Shown in pieces: positions 47,661 through 59,380 of a stretch of 64,000 nt of DNA (positions are counted from its first letter, which is position 1; the number at the start of each line of letters is the position of its first letter). Below the pieces are notes generated by a model. The model was not told where the DNA came from, did not search any database, and was given only the letters and a program-made list of their open reading frames with translations. Origin of the DNA: Gnetum montanum (lineage: Eukaryota; Streptophyta; Gnetopsida; Gnetales; Gnetaceae); the NCBI GenBank assembly GCA_015680685.1, contig MNCI01035664.1, forward strand, positions 22,051 to 86,050, in the 5' to 3' direction. The position numbers and the translations under genes are program-made.

Positions 47661-49019
47661 AGTCTAAATATACCATGAGTTGATCACACATCATCATTAA
47701 CTTGTGGTTTTTTTGGGAAATAATATTATAAGTTGTAACTTAAAACATATGGAAATTTTAAAAGAGAAAATTTCATAATCACTTTAATAATTATATTTAA
47801 ACTTTAGGTCTATTGCAACATGGACAAGAATTAAGCTTCGAACATATTCAATAACTGCATAAGATGGATTCATAAAGGTACATGAGTTTTTAAGATGAGT
47901 AGATAGCTTGATTTAAGATTTGAGTAACATTTTGGCAACACATATGTCACATCTTGAATTTAATTATAAATAATTTCTAAAATCCTTAGAGAGACATGAT
48001 AAATAAAACATAATCTCTTAACAAATCCTTAAATAACTTAACACTTATAAAACCATATAAGCATATAGACACTTAAAAAACTTTATAACTTAGAAATCAC
48101 TTGAACATCCACATAAATACAACTATGCTACTTAGGCCTTATTACAAAATGAATTAGAGTTCAATAGAATTTTCATAATCATGGTTGAAATTACAATTCC
48201 ATATAATGACCAACAACATAATAGGGAAGGCATAAAGAGATAATCTCTCAACCAACATTAATCATTCTTTCAACTCGACCTTAATCTTCTTTAAAGCTTC
48301 TAGCTAAATTTGCATGGGACACACGTAGGAAGTGTTAGAACACCTTCATAGTAAAGGAAATCCACTTAAATGCTCCTTGGAACATGACTAGAAAGGTGGG
48401 GCTCAAGCTTCCAAAACACATCATTAGTACCACTACAATATTTTCCACATAAACTTTAACATATAGTTAATCATAAAATGTATAAACTACTCATAGATAT
48501 TTAGTTTACTCGTAATAGTGGTAATTTTGTAAGGTTCTTAACATTAGACATTAGAATAACTAAAGAGTTGATACTAACTAAAACTAGCCCTTATGCAAGA
48601 CAAGAACAACTGTTGAATTATAAATCCTCATGCATGTCTAAACCAGCTCTTAGATTTTGTTATGGATAGCATCAACCCTATAGCTACCCTAAGGTCCTAG
48701 CTTTTCTCTAAAATAAATTTTATTGCTTAAATATCAATTTCCAAGCAAATGTGATTAGTCTTGCAACCACCACAACTACTTGTTCATCACCAATGAGTCA
48801 CATACTAATAGCAACCTGAAATTGTACCAATTATGTTCTTTTAAGATTGTTCAACCATTTTGATATTTTGAATGTGCTCCTACATGTCCTAAATGCTTAT
48901 CAACCGATGTCATTTGAATGCATTATTTCCATCCAACATCAATGAGAATACACCACTTTGAAAAATGAATGAACAAGTATCACAAATCTTAGATTTATCA
49001 TGACATGAGGTTATAATGT
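47661..49019. other. No recognisable feature
   Basis: AT-rich interior between the two direct repeats; nothing could be assigned. Confidence 0.4.
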
Positions 49020-49282
49020 ATGGAAATGCAATTGCTGTCATCACTACCAAAAGATGTTGATGCAAGATATCAAAAAGTAAAAACCAAAAGCTAAAAACAT
49101 GAAACTAGTGAATTGTGGATAGATCATCAAAAACCAAGGTTAGATAAGAAACACAAGAAATATAATTATATTGACAATACAAACTATCATAAAGGAAAGT
49201 AAGTACAAGAAGATAAGCTACTTAGATTAGATTTAAGAAAATTTCCTCTACCTCAGATATAAGCTAAGATCCAAGCTTCACT

Positions 49283-49297
49283 AAGTAAGAATAGGTT
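49283..49297 (+). repeat. Target-site duplication of the LINE (left)
   Basis: AAGTAAGAATAGGTT, 15 bp, repeated without mismatch at 50552-50566. Confidence 0.9.
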
Positions 49298-50551
49298 TCT
49301 TTTTTCTTTGAGGAGAAACAAAACCCAATTCTATAGTAGTTGGAGCATATTACAAAAGAAAATAAAAAGTACATAGGTTAAACACATCCTAAAATAAATT
49401 TGCTAAAACAAAGGAGTAATAACCCCAACAAAAAAGAAGTGAAAACCAAAACAAATTGCTACAAACAAAGGGGGTACTCACCAGTTTAGTTCTTTAGTTA
49501 CTCTGGTGAACCAAGTGGAGAGAACAAGGTTAAAAAGGATAGAAATAGGAATAGTTTTGCTTAAGAACATGAAATTGTAGTATAGTAATAGGAGCAATCC
49601 TTTAATTTTTCTCTTTTGCTTAGCCAAATGAATACATGCCCACTAATTAAGGGCATTAACAAAGCTAGATAGGTAAACATTAATGCTTGTAAGTTTTTTT
49701 AAATAATTCCAAAAATCATTATTTGATGGATAGGTAAATAAAGCATGATCAATAGTCTCTTTGTTACTTTTTCATCTCTCATAAATATCATTACTAATGA
49801 AATACTTGTGGTAGAAAACTATTTTGACCAAACGTTTTTCATAAAGATACTCATGAAAGTGTAGTGTTTAGGAACAACCATTGCATACCACCATGTACTC
49901 TTTAAGGAATCCTTTTGATGATGAAAAAAGTATAATATGCCTTTTACACTTTATAGCTATCATGATTAGACCAGTGAAATTGATCATTGAAATTTTAAAT
50001 TAAATTGAAAGCCCAGGTTTGAATAGATTTAAAGCTATGTCGTGTCCCTAAAGCATGAAAGACTATAGGGCATTATGGAATAAGAGACCACCATATAAAT
50101 ATTTGGCCTTCATAATACTAATCCAAGGATTATTCATAGTATATAATTGAAAAATAGGTCTACCAAGAAGAGCCAAGTTTACGTTGTTTAGAACTCTAAC
50201 ACCGCCATCGCCTTATGTTCTTGCAAATGGTTTGTCAGTTAATAGAATAAAACTTTTTTTCTCCTGATGAGGACTAGAGAAAAGATCTCTTAAGTTTTAT
50301 AGTGAAGAAAGAAGTAATTCTAGTACTTTATAACATGAAAGAAGGTAAATATAAGTATCTCATAATGATAATTTAATTAATTGAAGCATACCTTCCTGAG
50401 AGAGAAGTTTTTCCTTCCAACTACCCAATCTTTTCATGAACTTATTAATTAAATCCTACCATATAGATGACTTCATATTGCTAAAAAATGATGGGTTAAC
50501 AAGATATTTCAACAAGGATTCACCAATTCAACAATGATTTTTTTTAGCAAA
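49298..50551 (-). mobile_element. 5'-truncated L1-type LINE (1.25 kb)
   Basis: It is flanked by a perfect 15 bp target duplication. The left end is T-rich (TTCTTTTTTCTTTG), that is, a decayed poly(A) tail of a minus-strand element. Minus-strand translation near 50450 reads KFMKRLGSWKEKLLSQEGML, then IKLSL, the plant LINE block 'v-kRLssWK---LS-aGRl-LIks-L'. NNVNLALLGRPIF (about 50190) and NNPWISIMKAKYLYG ('LLaKqvWrl---p-sL--rvlKakYfp') follow. TIDHALFTYPSNNDFWNYL (about 49735) is the C-terminal Zn region ('E-veHlf--Cp-a--vW'). So this is the end of ORF2 after the RT fingers. The 5' end was cut at insertion, as usual for LINEs. It has stops. Confidence 0.9.
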
Positions 50552-50566
50552 AAGTAAGAATAGGTT
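50552..50566 (+). repeat. Target-site duplication of the LINE (right)
   Basis: AAGTAAGAATAGGTT, partner of 49283-49297. Confidence 0.9.
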
Positions 50567-50620
50567 CAAATTTAGAAATTTTCAAGAGATCTACCAAACA
50601 TAACCACTAGTAAAAAATTA

Positions 50621-50623
50621 GAA

Positions 50624-50660
<37 letters not shown>

Positions 50661-50661
50661 T
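50621..50661 (+). repeat. (GA)n microsatellite
   Basis: About 41 bp of GA repeat with one AA interruption; not present in the other copy of the surrounding repeat. Confidence 0.95.
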
Positions 50662-51388
50662 CACAATGCATAATTGATGAAATTGATGTCAAGAGCTAAC
50701 GTTGCCAAGTATTTATACGTATAATAAGTAGAATTTGAAAAAATTCCAAGAATTAAGAATTAATATATATTTTCTCAATATTAGGTAGTATGAATCCATG
50801 AGAAGATCTAATGGTCAACCAATAGGTTAAAGGGAATAAGAGAGTACTTTAATAAGTCACATGTCCAAGAATGGGTTCCAAGATAAAATAAATGAATAAC
50901 TAGAATAAGCCTCAAATATCCATTAACATGTCTCATAACCATATTTTTACTTTATTCCAAAATCATAGAATAAAATAAAATATGAGAAATATTATTTTAA
51001 ACTCTAACAAAGTACTAGTAATGGGCCACCACCATCCATCCAACTTGTCCAACTTAGAAGTAACAACAGTTAATCAAGATAATTACAAAATAAAATAAAA
51101 GACAAAAAAATATAAAAATACTAAATTGTAACATGTAAGAAAAGGGTCAAGATTTCAAATCTTAATATATATAACAATTAAGAGATCTCAAGTTCAAGCC
51201 TCAATAGCATAAAAGAAGGGATATTAACATACATTAACAATGTATAATACCACAAAATATAGCATTATACTTCAGGAACAAGCATAACACTAGAAAAAAA
51301 AAGCAAAGGTTCTAAGCTCTAGAACATTAGGGTGTTATAGTATATGTATACCAAGTGCTTAGTAATACTCCACAAAATATCATGATAA

Positions 51389-51533
51389 GGTGTTAGCCTA
51401 GTAGTAAGAGTCTTAATTTGAAAATTCTAAGTTATGGGTTTAATTTTGGTGGACAATGCTAAGTTATTAAGTTTTATTTGACTATATATATTAGGGTGTA
51501 TCAATATTACAATTATTTCAGAATTCCAACACC
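51389..51533 (+). repeat. SINE-like tRNA-derived repeat (best copy)
   Basis: GGTGTTAGCCTAGTAGTAAGA (A box TTAGCCTAGTAGT) is followed at about +50 by ATGGGTTTAATTTTG, a decayed B box. A tail with a TATATATATTAGGGTGTAT block follows, ending TTTCAGAATTCCAACA. The head matches 19438(-) and 38175(-); the tail matches 43582. No tRNA can be folded over the full length. Confidence 0.65.
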
Positions 51534-52635
51534 CCCTCTAAGACTCCATAACCTATGAGTCTTCTCTCTATGATTTTTTTTAATGAATTGAAATAATAAA
51601 ACAAGGTTGAAATGATGAAATTATTGAGCCAATGAAAATAAATAAAATAGATAAAACAAGATATTAAAATTCATGAAACTATTATGTCATTTTATTTGTT
51701 ACATACATGAAAAGAAAGATTCATTCTATATTTAACTAGAGAGAGGGCATAAAAATATTAGAACTAGAAAAATAACTATAAATCTATAAAATGAAGGAAA
51801 ATATAAAATTATTCTCTTTATATGACATGAATAAAATAATTTATCATATCATTTCCTCATAAGGAGATGCTCTATGGCACTATCAACTCTCAACCTCTCT
51901 TGAGATAAAATCATGATGAGGAGCTTCTTATGGAACTCTTGACTCTACTCCAAGATGAGGGAGGAGTTCCTTACTTTCTTTCCTATGATGACATGGTTGT
52001 AGTTGGAGGTGCTTAGAAACACACTTTACCTCTTAGAAAATTTCTATTTTCTTTTCTACTCTTTCTACTCTCTCTTCTCTTGAAGCTATCTTGATGGATG
52101 ATTATTCTTATGTAGGTTTTGATATAATGACCACACATTTTTGTATATAGCTTTTAAAGGGTGGTTGACTGAACTATGGTTGGATTAGTTAACCAAGGAT
52201 AGAATAGGATTAGTTACTCATGCAATTTCATATTCCATATTAATGCACTTGCAAAATAAGATTAAGTAGAGGTTGGGTGATTGTTAGGTGACCCATGTGG
52301 TTTCAACACATCTTCACTAGATAGATGGCTTTTAAGTGATTCCAACACATGTGAGAGGGAACACTTGTGCACTTGTGTAGTCCCAAGGAAAAGATGAAAG
52401 CCAAGTGATAATGGATATCCACTTCAACTTTTCTTCTTTCTTCTTCCTTCATGTCTACTTCTTTCTTAAATTTTCCTCCCTCCTTAAGGGGTCATCTATT
52501 TGTATTTTAATTTTTATAGAGTATTTCATCATTCTGCATTATTTTACAATTTTAATCCTTTTGAAATATCATGAGAATTGGGGTAACATCAAATATATAT
52601 CACACTAAATTTTGACATACTCTTAATTGTTTTGT
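51534..52635. other. No recognisable feature
   Basis: Non-coding, with some mildly GC-richer pieces (51880-52380). The 67-codon frame at 52405-52608 starts in a pyrimidine-rich tract and is not convincing. Confidence 0.4.
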
Positions 52636-52639
52636 CCTA

Positions 52640-53860
52640 TAATCCATGTTACTAAGAGGTGAAAGAATATTATCCCATGAAAAATGATTTAGATCATTAG
52701 CAGAAGAAAAAAGAAAAGTAAATATCTTTTAGCTATTTAAATTAAAATCCATATCTACATGTGCCTTCTTTTTGTGTTGCACTAAATGAAATCCTTCTAT
52801 ATTAGTACTTTCATTGCTAGTCCCTACTAAAAGTCTATTTTTTTCAAAAGAAGAATTCTCTTTAGATATAAAGAATTTAATGACACCTTTAGATTTAAAT
52901 TTATTAGTAAAATTTTGAGAACTCGTTGAAGAAATTTCTATTTATATTTATTAAAAATTACCATTATTTATCTTTTCTAAAAATTATTGTTTCTTTTCCT
53001 TACAAAAACTCTTTTTATTAAGAAGAGGACAAATCCAAATAACATGACCTTCATGATGGTAATAGTCGCAACATCCTTGTAAATTATAGTATGTAATTTT
53101 CTCAAAAAACATTAATTACTTGCCTTGAGTTTTAATTCTATCTTCATTTTTTGTAAATCAATCCTTGCAAAATAATGCATATGCTGCACATTATCTAGTG
53201 ATGTTTTTGGCCTTTTTTTTAAGGATTGTACTAATACTACTAACAATTTCGCTTTCAATACTTTTTAAAATAAAAGGGATACATTCTAATTCAATCTAGT
53301 AATGAACTTTAAATTATTTTAAAGAATTAGAATTTTAATCCACTTTTCATTCCCAAGTAATAAAAGTATTAGACTGATCCATAAAAACTTTAAGATCCAA
53401 GGATTTTTTAATCATTTTAGAATTGACCAATTTGACAAGCAAAAAAGATTGAGAAAAATAGTCAGTGTGAAAAATATTAATTCCATAGAATGTAAGGATA
53501 AGCTAGACCATCAGTGTAAAATCCTTATTTAGGCAAAAAAATCCAATAATCTATAGAAATATCTCAAAAAAGAATATCTTTTGACAAATATTCATATAAA
53601 TTATTAGGTAAAACAAAATTAAAAGCTGAAAAATCCTTCACAATCTCTATAGTTTGAGATACATTAGTATTCTTAATATTTAGATCATTCCTTACCATAA
53701 AATTTCCAGCAAAAATATCTCCATAAGAAACACTTAAAATCAACAAAACTTCAAATACTTGGCTTTTAGAAGAAGTCATTCTCTTCACCAACTACTTAGA
53801 AAACAAATCACAACCTTAAACAAAAATTTTGTCAACTTATTTTTTAATAAGGACTTGCAT
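52640..53860 (-). pseudogene. Relic of a CCHC zinc-knuckle protein, probably LINE ORF1
   Basis: The frame 53564-53791 (75 codons) begins MTSSKSQVFEVLLILSVSYG. Downstream, in two shifted frames, come SLDLKVFMDQSNTFITWE (about 53390-53340) and IELECIPFILKSIESEIVSS. Near 53080-53035 the segment ITYYNLQG, then CDYYHHEGHVIWIC, is a CxxCxxxGHxxxxC knuckle with the second Cys changed to Tyr. The order (basic body, 'v-YenLp' block, knuckle) is like plant L1 ORF1, an RNA-binding protein. It has the same strand as the LINE at 49298-50551 but is not joined to it, since that insertion has its own target duplication. A retroelement gag is an alternative. Confidence 0.5.
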
Positions 53861-54399
53861 GAAAGAGAATGTTACACTGCAATGTAAAAGTAGGTTTTTT
53901 AGTCTTAATCAAAGGTCTAGGGAAGGAACCTAAAAGCCAAGGTAGGAACATGAAAAATTACTAAGGAACAACCAACCTAATCTATGATTAGAAAAAAGTA
54001 TGATATGAGCCCAAAGTTCAATTGGTCAAGTATAAGACTCCATCACATGTCTTAGTGAAGGATGTTACACAAAACCAAATGAAGATCATACTCTTTGACT
54101 TCTTCTTACAAACACTAAAACAAGAACATGTGGTTACTAACATCTAAGTTGAACTAGATTTTATATACTTAATTTAGTTGAGCCCATTTGAAGATATGGA
54201 GGAGCTATAAAAATTGATCATGCAATCTATCCTAACTAGTAGCATGGTGTGGTATATTGGTGAGACATATCTCTTATGAAAAAGTTGTTAAAAGACTATA
54301 CAATGAAGATAGGATCACCTAATGAAGGATTGAGATTAGATAAGTTATCAACATGACTAGGAAGCATTATTAAGTATCATTGGATTAGATCTACTTTTG
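53861..54399. other. No recognisable feature
   Basis: Transition between the ORF1-like relic and the ORF3 remnant; no motif. Confidence 0.35.
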
Positions 54400-56400
54400 G
54401 GAAATGCATAAAGAATTACAATACCTTAACAAATATTGAGAATATTTTTCTCAACATAGTAGCATACCACTTAGCCTCAACAACCAGAGCCAATAAAGTC
54501 ACATCATTTTTTTTCATAGATAATGGTGGTACTTTAAAGGAAGGTTTCAAAAATCTTCCTCACCTTATTCTTTTAGAGATTGAGTACTAATTCTTCAATC
54601 ATAACATTGGAAGGAAAACCTTTTAATTTCAACATCTTAGTAGTAAACTTTGAAAGATAGGGGCATTGTTGTCTACACTAATGATGTGGTGACAAGAGAT
54701 ATATATGTATCTTATGATAAAATCATGAAATTGATGCCCATGAAAAATTTGAAGATCCACTATCTAGGATAAAAAAAAGCATTTAAGTAATAACAACAAC
54801 ATCCATTGTAGCAACTACTTCAACACCAATAATAACCTTACCAAGAACTACAAATTCACCTACTACATTTCTAATCATAATTGAAGATGCACAACTAAGT
54901 TTGATGCTTGTTGGAACATCCATACATGCAAGATCAATCTCAATACCTATAGAAACATCAAATATACATTATCCTACAATTTCAATCTAGATTTGAGGAG
55001 CCACATAATAAGAAAGTTGAAGGAGTTGAGACCTATCTAAGTTGATGGCCATTACTTCTAAAGACTAGATTTAAATGATAATGAATATAGTAACTAGGGA
55101 AGTTTCAATTGAACTATTCGATGGCTAGCCAACCATCTTTGGTAATATAGCATCGTTGTTCTTTCTCATGTAGGTCATGAAGAAACTATTACTATTATTA
55201 TTTAGTACTTAAATGTAGAGTTAAATATTCCTACAACATTGACTACTACTTTTAGTATCCAATAAGACATATGATTGTTTGTAGGGATAGTGAGAAGGCT
55301 ATAACAAAGAAAAGTAGGTGAAGCTCTCAAATGAATATTAGTAGAGGAGCATGAACAATTCTTAGAAAAGAATGATAAGCATAAGCCAAGAACTAGTAGA
55401 AAAATTTAACATTCTAGAAGATGTCACTACCTTATAGTTTGAACTACTTATTAATAAAGATAAATTAGTACTAGTTGAGGTACTAAGGTAATAATGTGAA
55501 GTATTAATGCTCATGATGAAGTAGGATCTCATAGGAGTTTAAGAAATGTTTAATGATTCTTCTAAATGCATCACTCCAAAGGACTTTTAAAAAATGAGAA
55601 ATTATAACTCAAGCATATGCAAGATTTTTAAAAATATTTATGGAAGATGTCCATGCATAAAGAATAAAAAACCTAGAGACTTTATCAAATAGGGTAAAAT
55701 CTTATGCCCTAAAGAAAATCATTACCAATTTTAAAGTGACCAACCATGAGCATGTATTATAAAATAGGAGGTTAAAGGGGGTTAGGAAAGAATAGGATAA
55801 GTTTAAAATCCACCCTCAATACAACAAGTAGAAATAATAAAATGTAAACTTGAAAAATAGCTAGGTTGGTAAGAGTAAATAGAAATCTCTCTATGTAAAA
55901 ATTGCAACTTTTGTAGCAAGAAATAATACTAGAAATTGCTACTTGGAAGAATGTAGTAAACAAATTTGAGAAAATTAAGAATCATTATAGAGATCAAGTG
56001 AGGTTGCAAAGAAAAAATCAATAAAAGATATTTGAAGCTAGTTAAGACCAAACGTAAGATAATTTTCTAAAATTCAAATGTTCTATAAGGAAGCATATCC
56101 AAGATGTAGTGGATGCAATTACCAATACTGAGTTAAAAATGAAAGACTCAAAAATTGAAAATCTTACTCACTACTTTAACCTTACCACCATCATAGTAGA
56201 AAAGCCTTAGAATGAGATCAAGAAGCATTTGGTAGCTACCTTTTACTTTATTAATGAGAATGCTAGATGCATGATTAGAAAAAAGGCAAGTTGTGGGTAA
56301 GGATGATATAAAAGAAAGCATATGAGAGCCATTTTATGGACAACCTAAGTGTAGATAAGAACTTGGCATCAAAAAGTGATTGATTACTAGGATTCCAAAC
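54400..56400 (+). pseudogene. ORF3 remnant of a third family-2 element
   Basis: Best seen at 55970-56250. The translation HYRDQVRLQRKN matches HYKDQVGL and KEINEK of the plus-strand ORF3, followed by KHIQDVVDAI and KMKDSKIENLTHYFN, as in the aligned KMKE/ELQIKEMIEYMK region. The sequence is in many frames, with stops every 20-40 codons, and has the Lys/Glu/Gln/Asn-rich character of a coiled coil. It stops at the family-1 LTR at 56408 without reaching the Pro-rich tail of ORF3, so the element was broken by that insertion. The left limit is uncertain. Confidence 0.6.
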
Positions 56401-56407
56401 ACAAACT

Positions 56408-57657
56408 CGTTGATGCATAAATTTTGGATGCATCAACACTTGGAGACAAAAACATGTTTGAGAAGACTATTGTCTAGGGCACCTCCTGTATGGGTATAGA
56501 AACCCAGGAATAGTCTTAGCTAGAAAGGGCCATGTGACATTTTAAAGTAGTAAATCAAACTAGAAAATTAAGAAGTTGGAAACATTATTCTTGAAATTTA
56601 AGAATCTAATAGGTGACTAAAATAAATAAATTTTCCCTGGTCCCCCACTACTACCATCAGTTTTTTGCTACTAGTGGTACTCACTACTAGGCAGGAAAAC
56701 CTTGACCAGTACCAAGGAGAGGGAGAGAGAAAGATCTAGCCTGCTATGGGGATGTGCTACCTCTCTACCTCTATTGTTGCAATTGCTACTACTACCATGA
56801 AGATATAGAGAGACCCTTGCTATAGTTGGAAGAGAGAAAAAGGAAGAAGAAGAACCCCACCGCTGACTACTAACATCAACACTATTTGTTAACATGCCTA
56901 TAGGAGTGAGGAGAGGCTAAGAGATCTGCTCCCAAAATCATGATTTCACTACCATGCACCACTTATAGTTGCTACCATTTCTACCACATTGGCCACTTTC
57001 CATCAAGTGAGAAGGAAGGAGAGAGAGAGAGGGATGCTACAATTCTATGTGTTGTAGACACATGACCACTGACACTACTGTTACTACCTATCGTCCATAG
57101 CTACCATGTGTTATGTACCACCTACTAGTCACTTTTTTGTGCTATCAAAGAGATATTTCATCCACCGTGCCACCATGTGCCCTTGATGATAGGTGTTTTT
57201 TCCTACTGTTGTGCTAGAGAAAAGGAAGCTACATGGTGAGAGAGGAGAGGGGACATCCTACTACAACAATGCACTACCATGAACGGTACCCTATCTGTGA
57301 GGAAGAAGGCCACTAGATTTTTCTTGGTTCTCTATGTGCCAGAGACTTTGATCCCTCTCATTTCCTGGCATGTTCCCTATTTTAATAGTGGCTATTGATG
57401 TGGGGCATTGAATGTCCATGTCCATCTATGGCCATTACAGCCACCATCACCCATCTTCATTACGACATTTTGTTACAACCACCACCACCATGCTAACATA
57501 ACCATAGCCACATTCTTGCCTATAATGCCCACATTCTCCTGTAACACCCACCATAGTAATGGCCATCGTTAACCATTGAATCCATACACCTGAATTCTCA
57601 ACACCTGTATCTAGTGGTGGGACAACTACATAACATGGAGGTTTTTCTTGGAATGCA
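56408..57657 (-). repeat. Family-1 LTR, copy B (3' LTR of the element at 56408-64000)
   Basis: Starts CGTTGATGCATAAATTTTGG (TG to CG at the terminus) and aligns with the LTRs at 2573 and 62822, including the CCACCA-rich body and ATCTAGTGGT near 57610. The left edge is sharp and abuts the family-2 ORF3. The right edge near 57657 is an estimate from where similarity to copy A ends. I see no clean polypurine tract there, so the true end may lie further right. Confidence 0.7.
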
Positions 57658-57721
57658 ATAGTTGGTTCAATGAGCCTAATTTGGTGTGAAGAGGTCAGGT
57701 AAGATGGCTCTTAATTTAATG

Positions 57722-57962
57722 CATGTAAATTTCAATAATCACCTTCACTTGTGGTGTTGTGTTTGCCATTATTGCCGATTTTTTCCACAAAGTTTTCATT
57801 AAGTAAGATATTGGAAGATTTAAGGTTTCAATGAACTATGAGCTTTGGCTTGTGTTCACATAGAAATAAGAGTCCAGCAACAATTTCTAAAGCTATTTTG
57901 AAATTTTGGAACCATGGAAGAAGAAGTGTGGAGTATTTGCATGATGGAGCTTCATTATTTTC
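57722..57962 (-). pseudogene. Protein kinase domain fragment (plant RLCK / U-box kinase-like)
   Basis: The minus-strand frame from about 57960 to 57722 reads in one frame LLLPWFQNFKIALEIVAGLL, then FLCEHKPKLIVH, a stop, NLKSSNILLNENFVEKIGNNG. This is the alphaE helix and catalytic loop of a Ser/Thr kinase. The stop and Asn stand for Arg-Asp of HRDLK, and the DxG Asp is Asn. The pattern 'R--IA-EIA-GLLFLHE-KP--IVHRDLK--NILL--NFV-KIGD-G' is most like plant U-box kinases and cytoplasmic receptor-like kinases. Only about 80 codons remain. It lies inside the family-1 element, between the integrase tail and the 3' LTR. It is dead. Capture by the retroelement is inferred. Confidence 0.75.
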
Positions 57963-57969
57963 TTATGTA

Positions 57970-59380
57970 TAATTTAGTTTGTTTCTTTCCTTTTTCTTTT
58001 TTATTTTTTGAATCACAACCCCATGCCTATCATGGAATGTTGGCATTAACACTTAGCCCCCAAACTAGAAATTGCATGCAAGTGTAAGGATAGCGAAACC
58101 ATAGAAATTTTAAAATGAGATGCAACAATTGAAAACATTACAAAATGGACAACTATAAATATACTAATCTAAATATGATTAAAAATAACCATATAGTCAA
58201 AATAGAACTAGACATGGACCACCCTAATCACACCATCTTATTTAATTAAAATTCAAATATATAATTCATTATTTTAACTACATAAATCCATATATATAAT
58301 TAAGATCTCATTTCCAATTTTCTCATAAGGTAAGAGCAAAAAGTATGGGGACTACTTTGAGCACAAGACCAATGCTAAAATTAATGAGGAGGATAGGCTC
58401 ATGTTAGATCGTGGCTACCTACAACTTTTGGATTTTTCCTTGGGATTTTTCCTTAACATTTTAAAAGAGAATGGGTGAAAAAGGGATTATTTGCTTTTCT
58501 TCTTCTTCTTCTTCTTTTTTGAATTTTGGAAAAATAGATTCAAAAGGAAAAATGGAGGTTAAGGTGAGGATAGTTGCCAGACCCCATCACACTCAAGAAC
58601 TTATTACACTGTCAATGAACACAGTCCTCATTCCCTTTTTTTGTTATTATATTTTTTAAGGAAACTTTAATCATGGTTTACTTCATTCTTAAGGTAGGAA
58701 TTCTAGCATGAGTCTAGCCAATTAGCAACACTACCAAAGAATATGCTCCTTTTGAAACTTTGCCCATGGTGTAGTTCAACCCTCATGTATGTGCCTTTAA
58801 TTACAATTTGATGACATCATAGCAGGTCTCCTGGGTGGCTAAGGGTTCTCAAATAGAGATGAACACACTTCACCCTGTTGTTCACTAGATACCCATGGAT
58901 CATCGCACTTGATGGCTAGGGCTTATGAGAGGGAAAATGGAGTTTTCCAAGGTCACCTAGTGATTGTGGCTAATTATTCTTCAATGTCACATATCCTACA
59001 CTTATATGATTATGATGATTACATGATAAATTAGCACAAATCTCATGCTCCATAATCCAACATAACCAATAAAACTAGAACCTTGAAAAAGACTAGGAAG
59101 AATCATAGGATTATTAAAATATATAATATAAAGGAGACTATATGTAATAGTAATAAGAAATATTATATAAAGCATTATACTCACATTATTTTTTAATGGC
59201 ATTATGATGACCCAACGCTTAGTAACTCAAACGATCATAATGATTATTAAAATCATATGAAAAGAAACAAATCAAAACAAAACCTATATGCTAAGAAGGA
59301 GATTATGTAAATGAAAAGAAAATATGAAAATGCAACTATATACAAATGAAATGCATGGTGAAGGAGAAGAAAATATGGAA
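57970..59380. other. Interior of the family-1 element without recognisable coding
   Basis: Includes a pyrimidine-rich tract at 57979-58010 and a (TTC)n run at 58494-58520; either could be a decayed polypurine tract on the minus strand. The 62-codon plus-strand frame 58471-58659 overlaps this run and is chance. Confidence 0.4.

Larger units (their letters stand above)
49020..51340 (+). repeat. Direct repeat, right copy, interrupted by a LINE
   Basis: Partner of 46085-47245. The sequence runs 49020-49297, is split by the LINE insertion, and resumes at 50567 to about 51340. Confidence 0.55.

Noticed and set aside
49298-53860. One single LINE spanning ORF1 relic and ORF2 end
   Set aside because: The ORF2 fragment has its own perfect 15 bp target duplication and the DNA between belongs to another repeat.
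58680-58990. Activation-loop side of the kinase (AYSLVVLL on minus strand near 58745)
   Set aside because: It would have to lie C-terminal to the HRDLK fragment but is on its N-terminal side, and the match is short; not counted.
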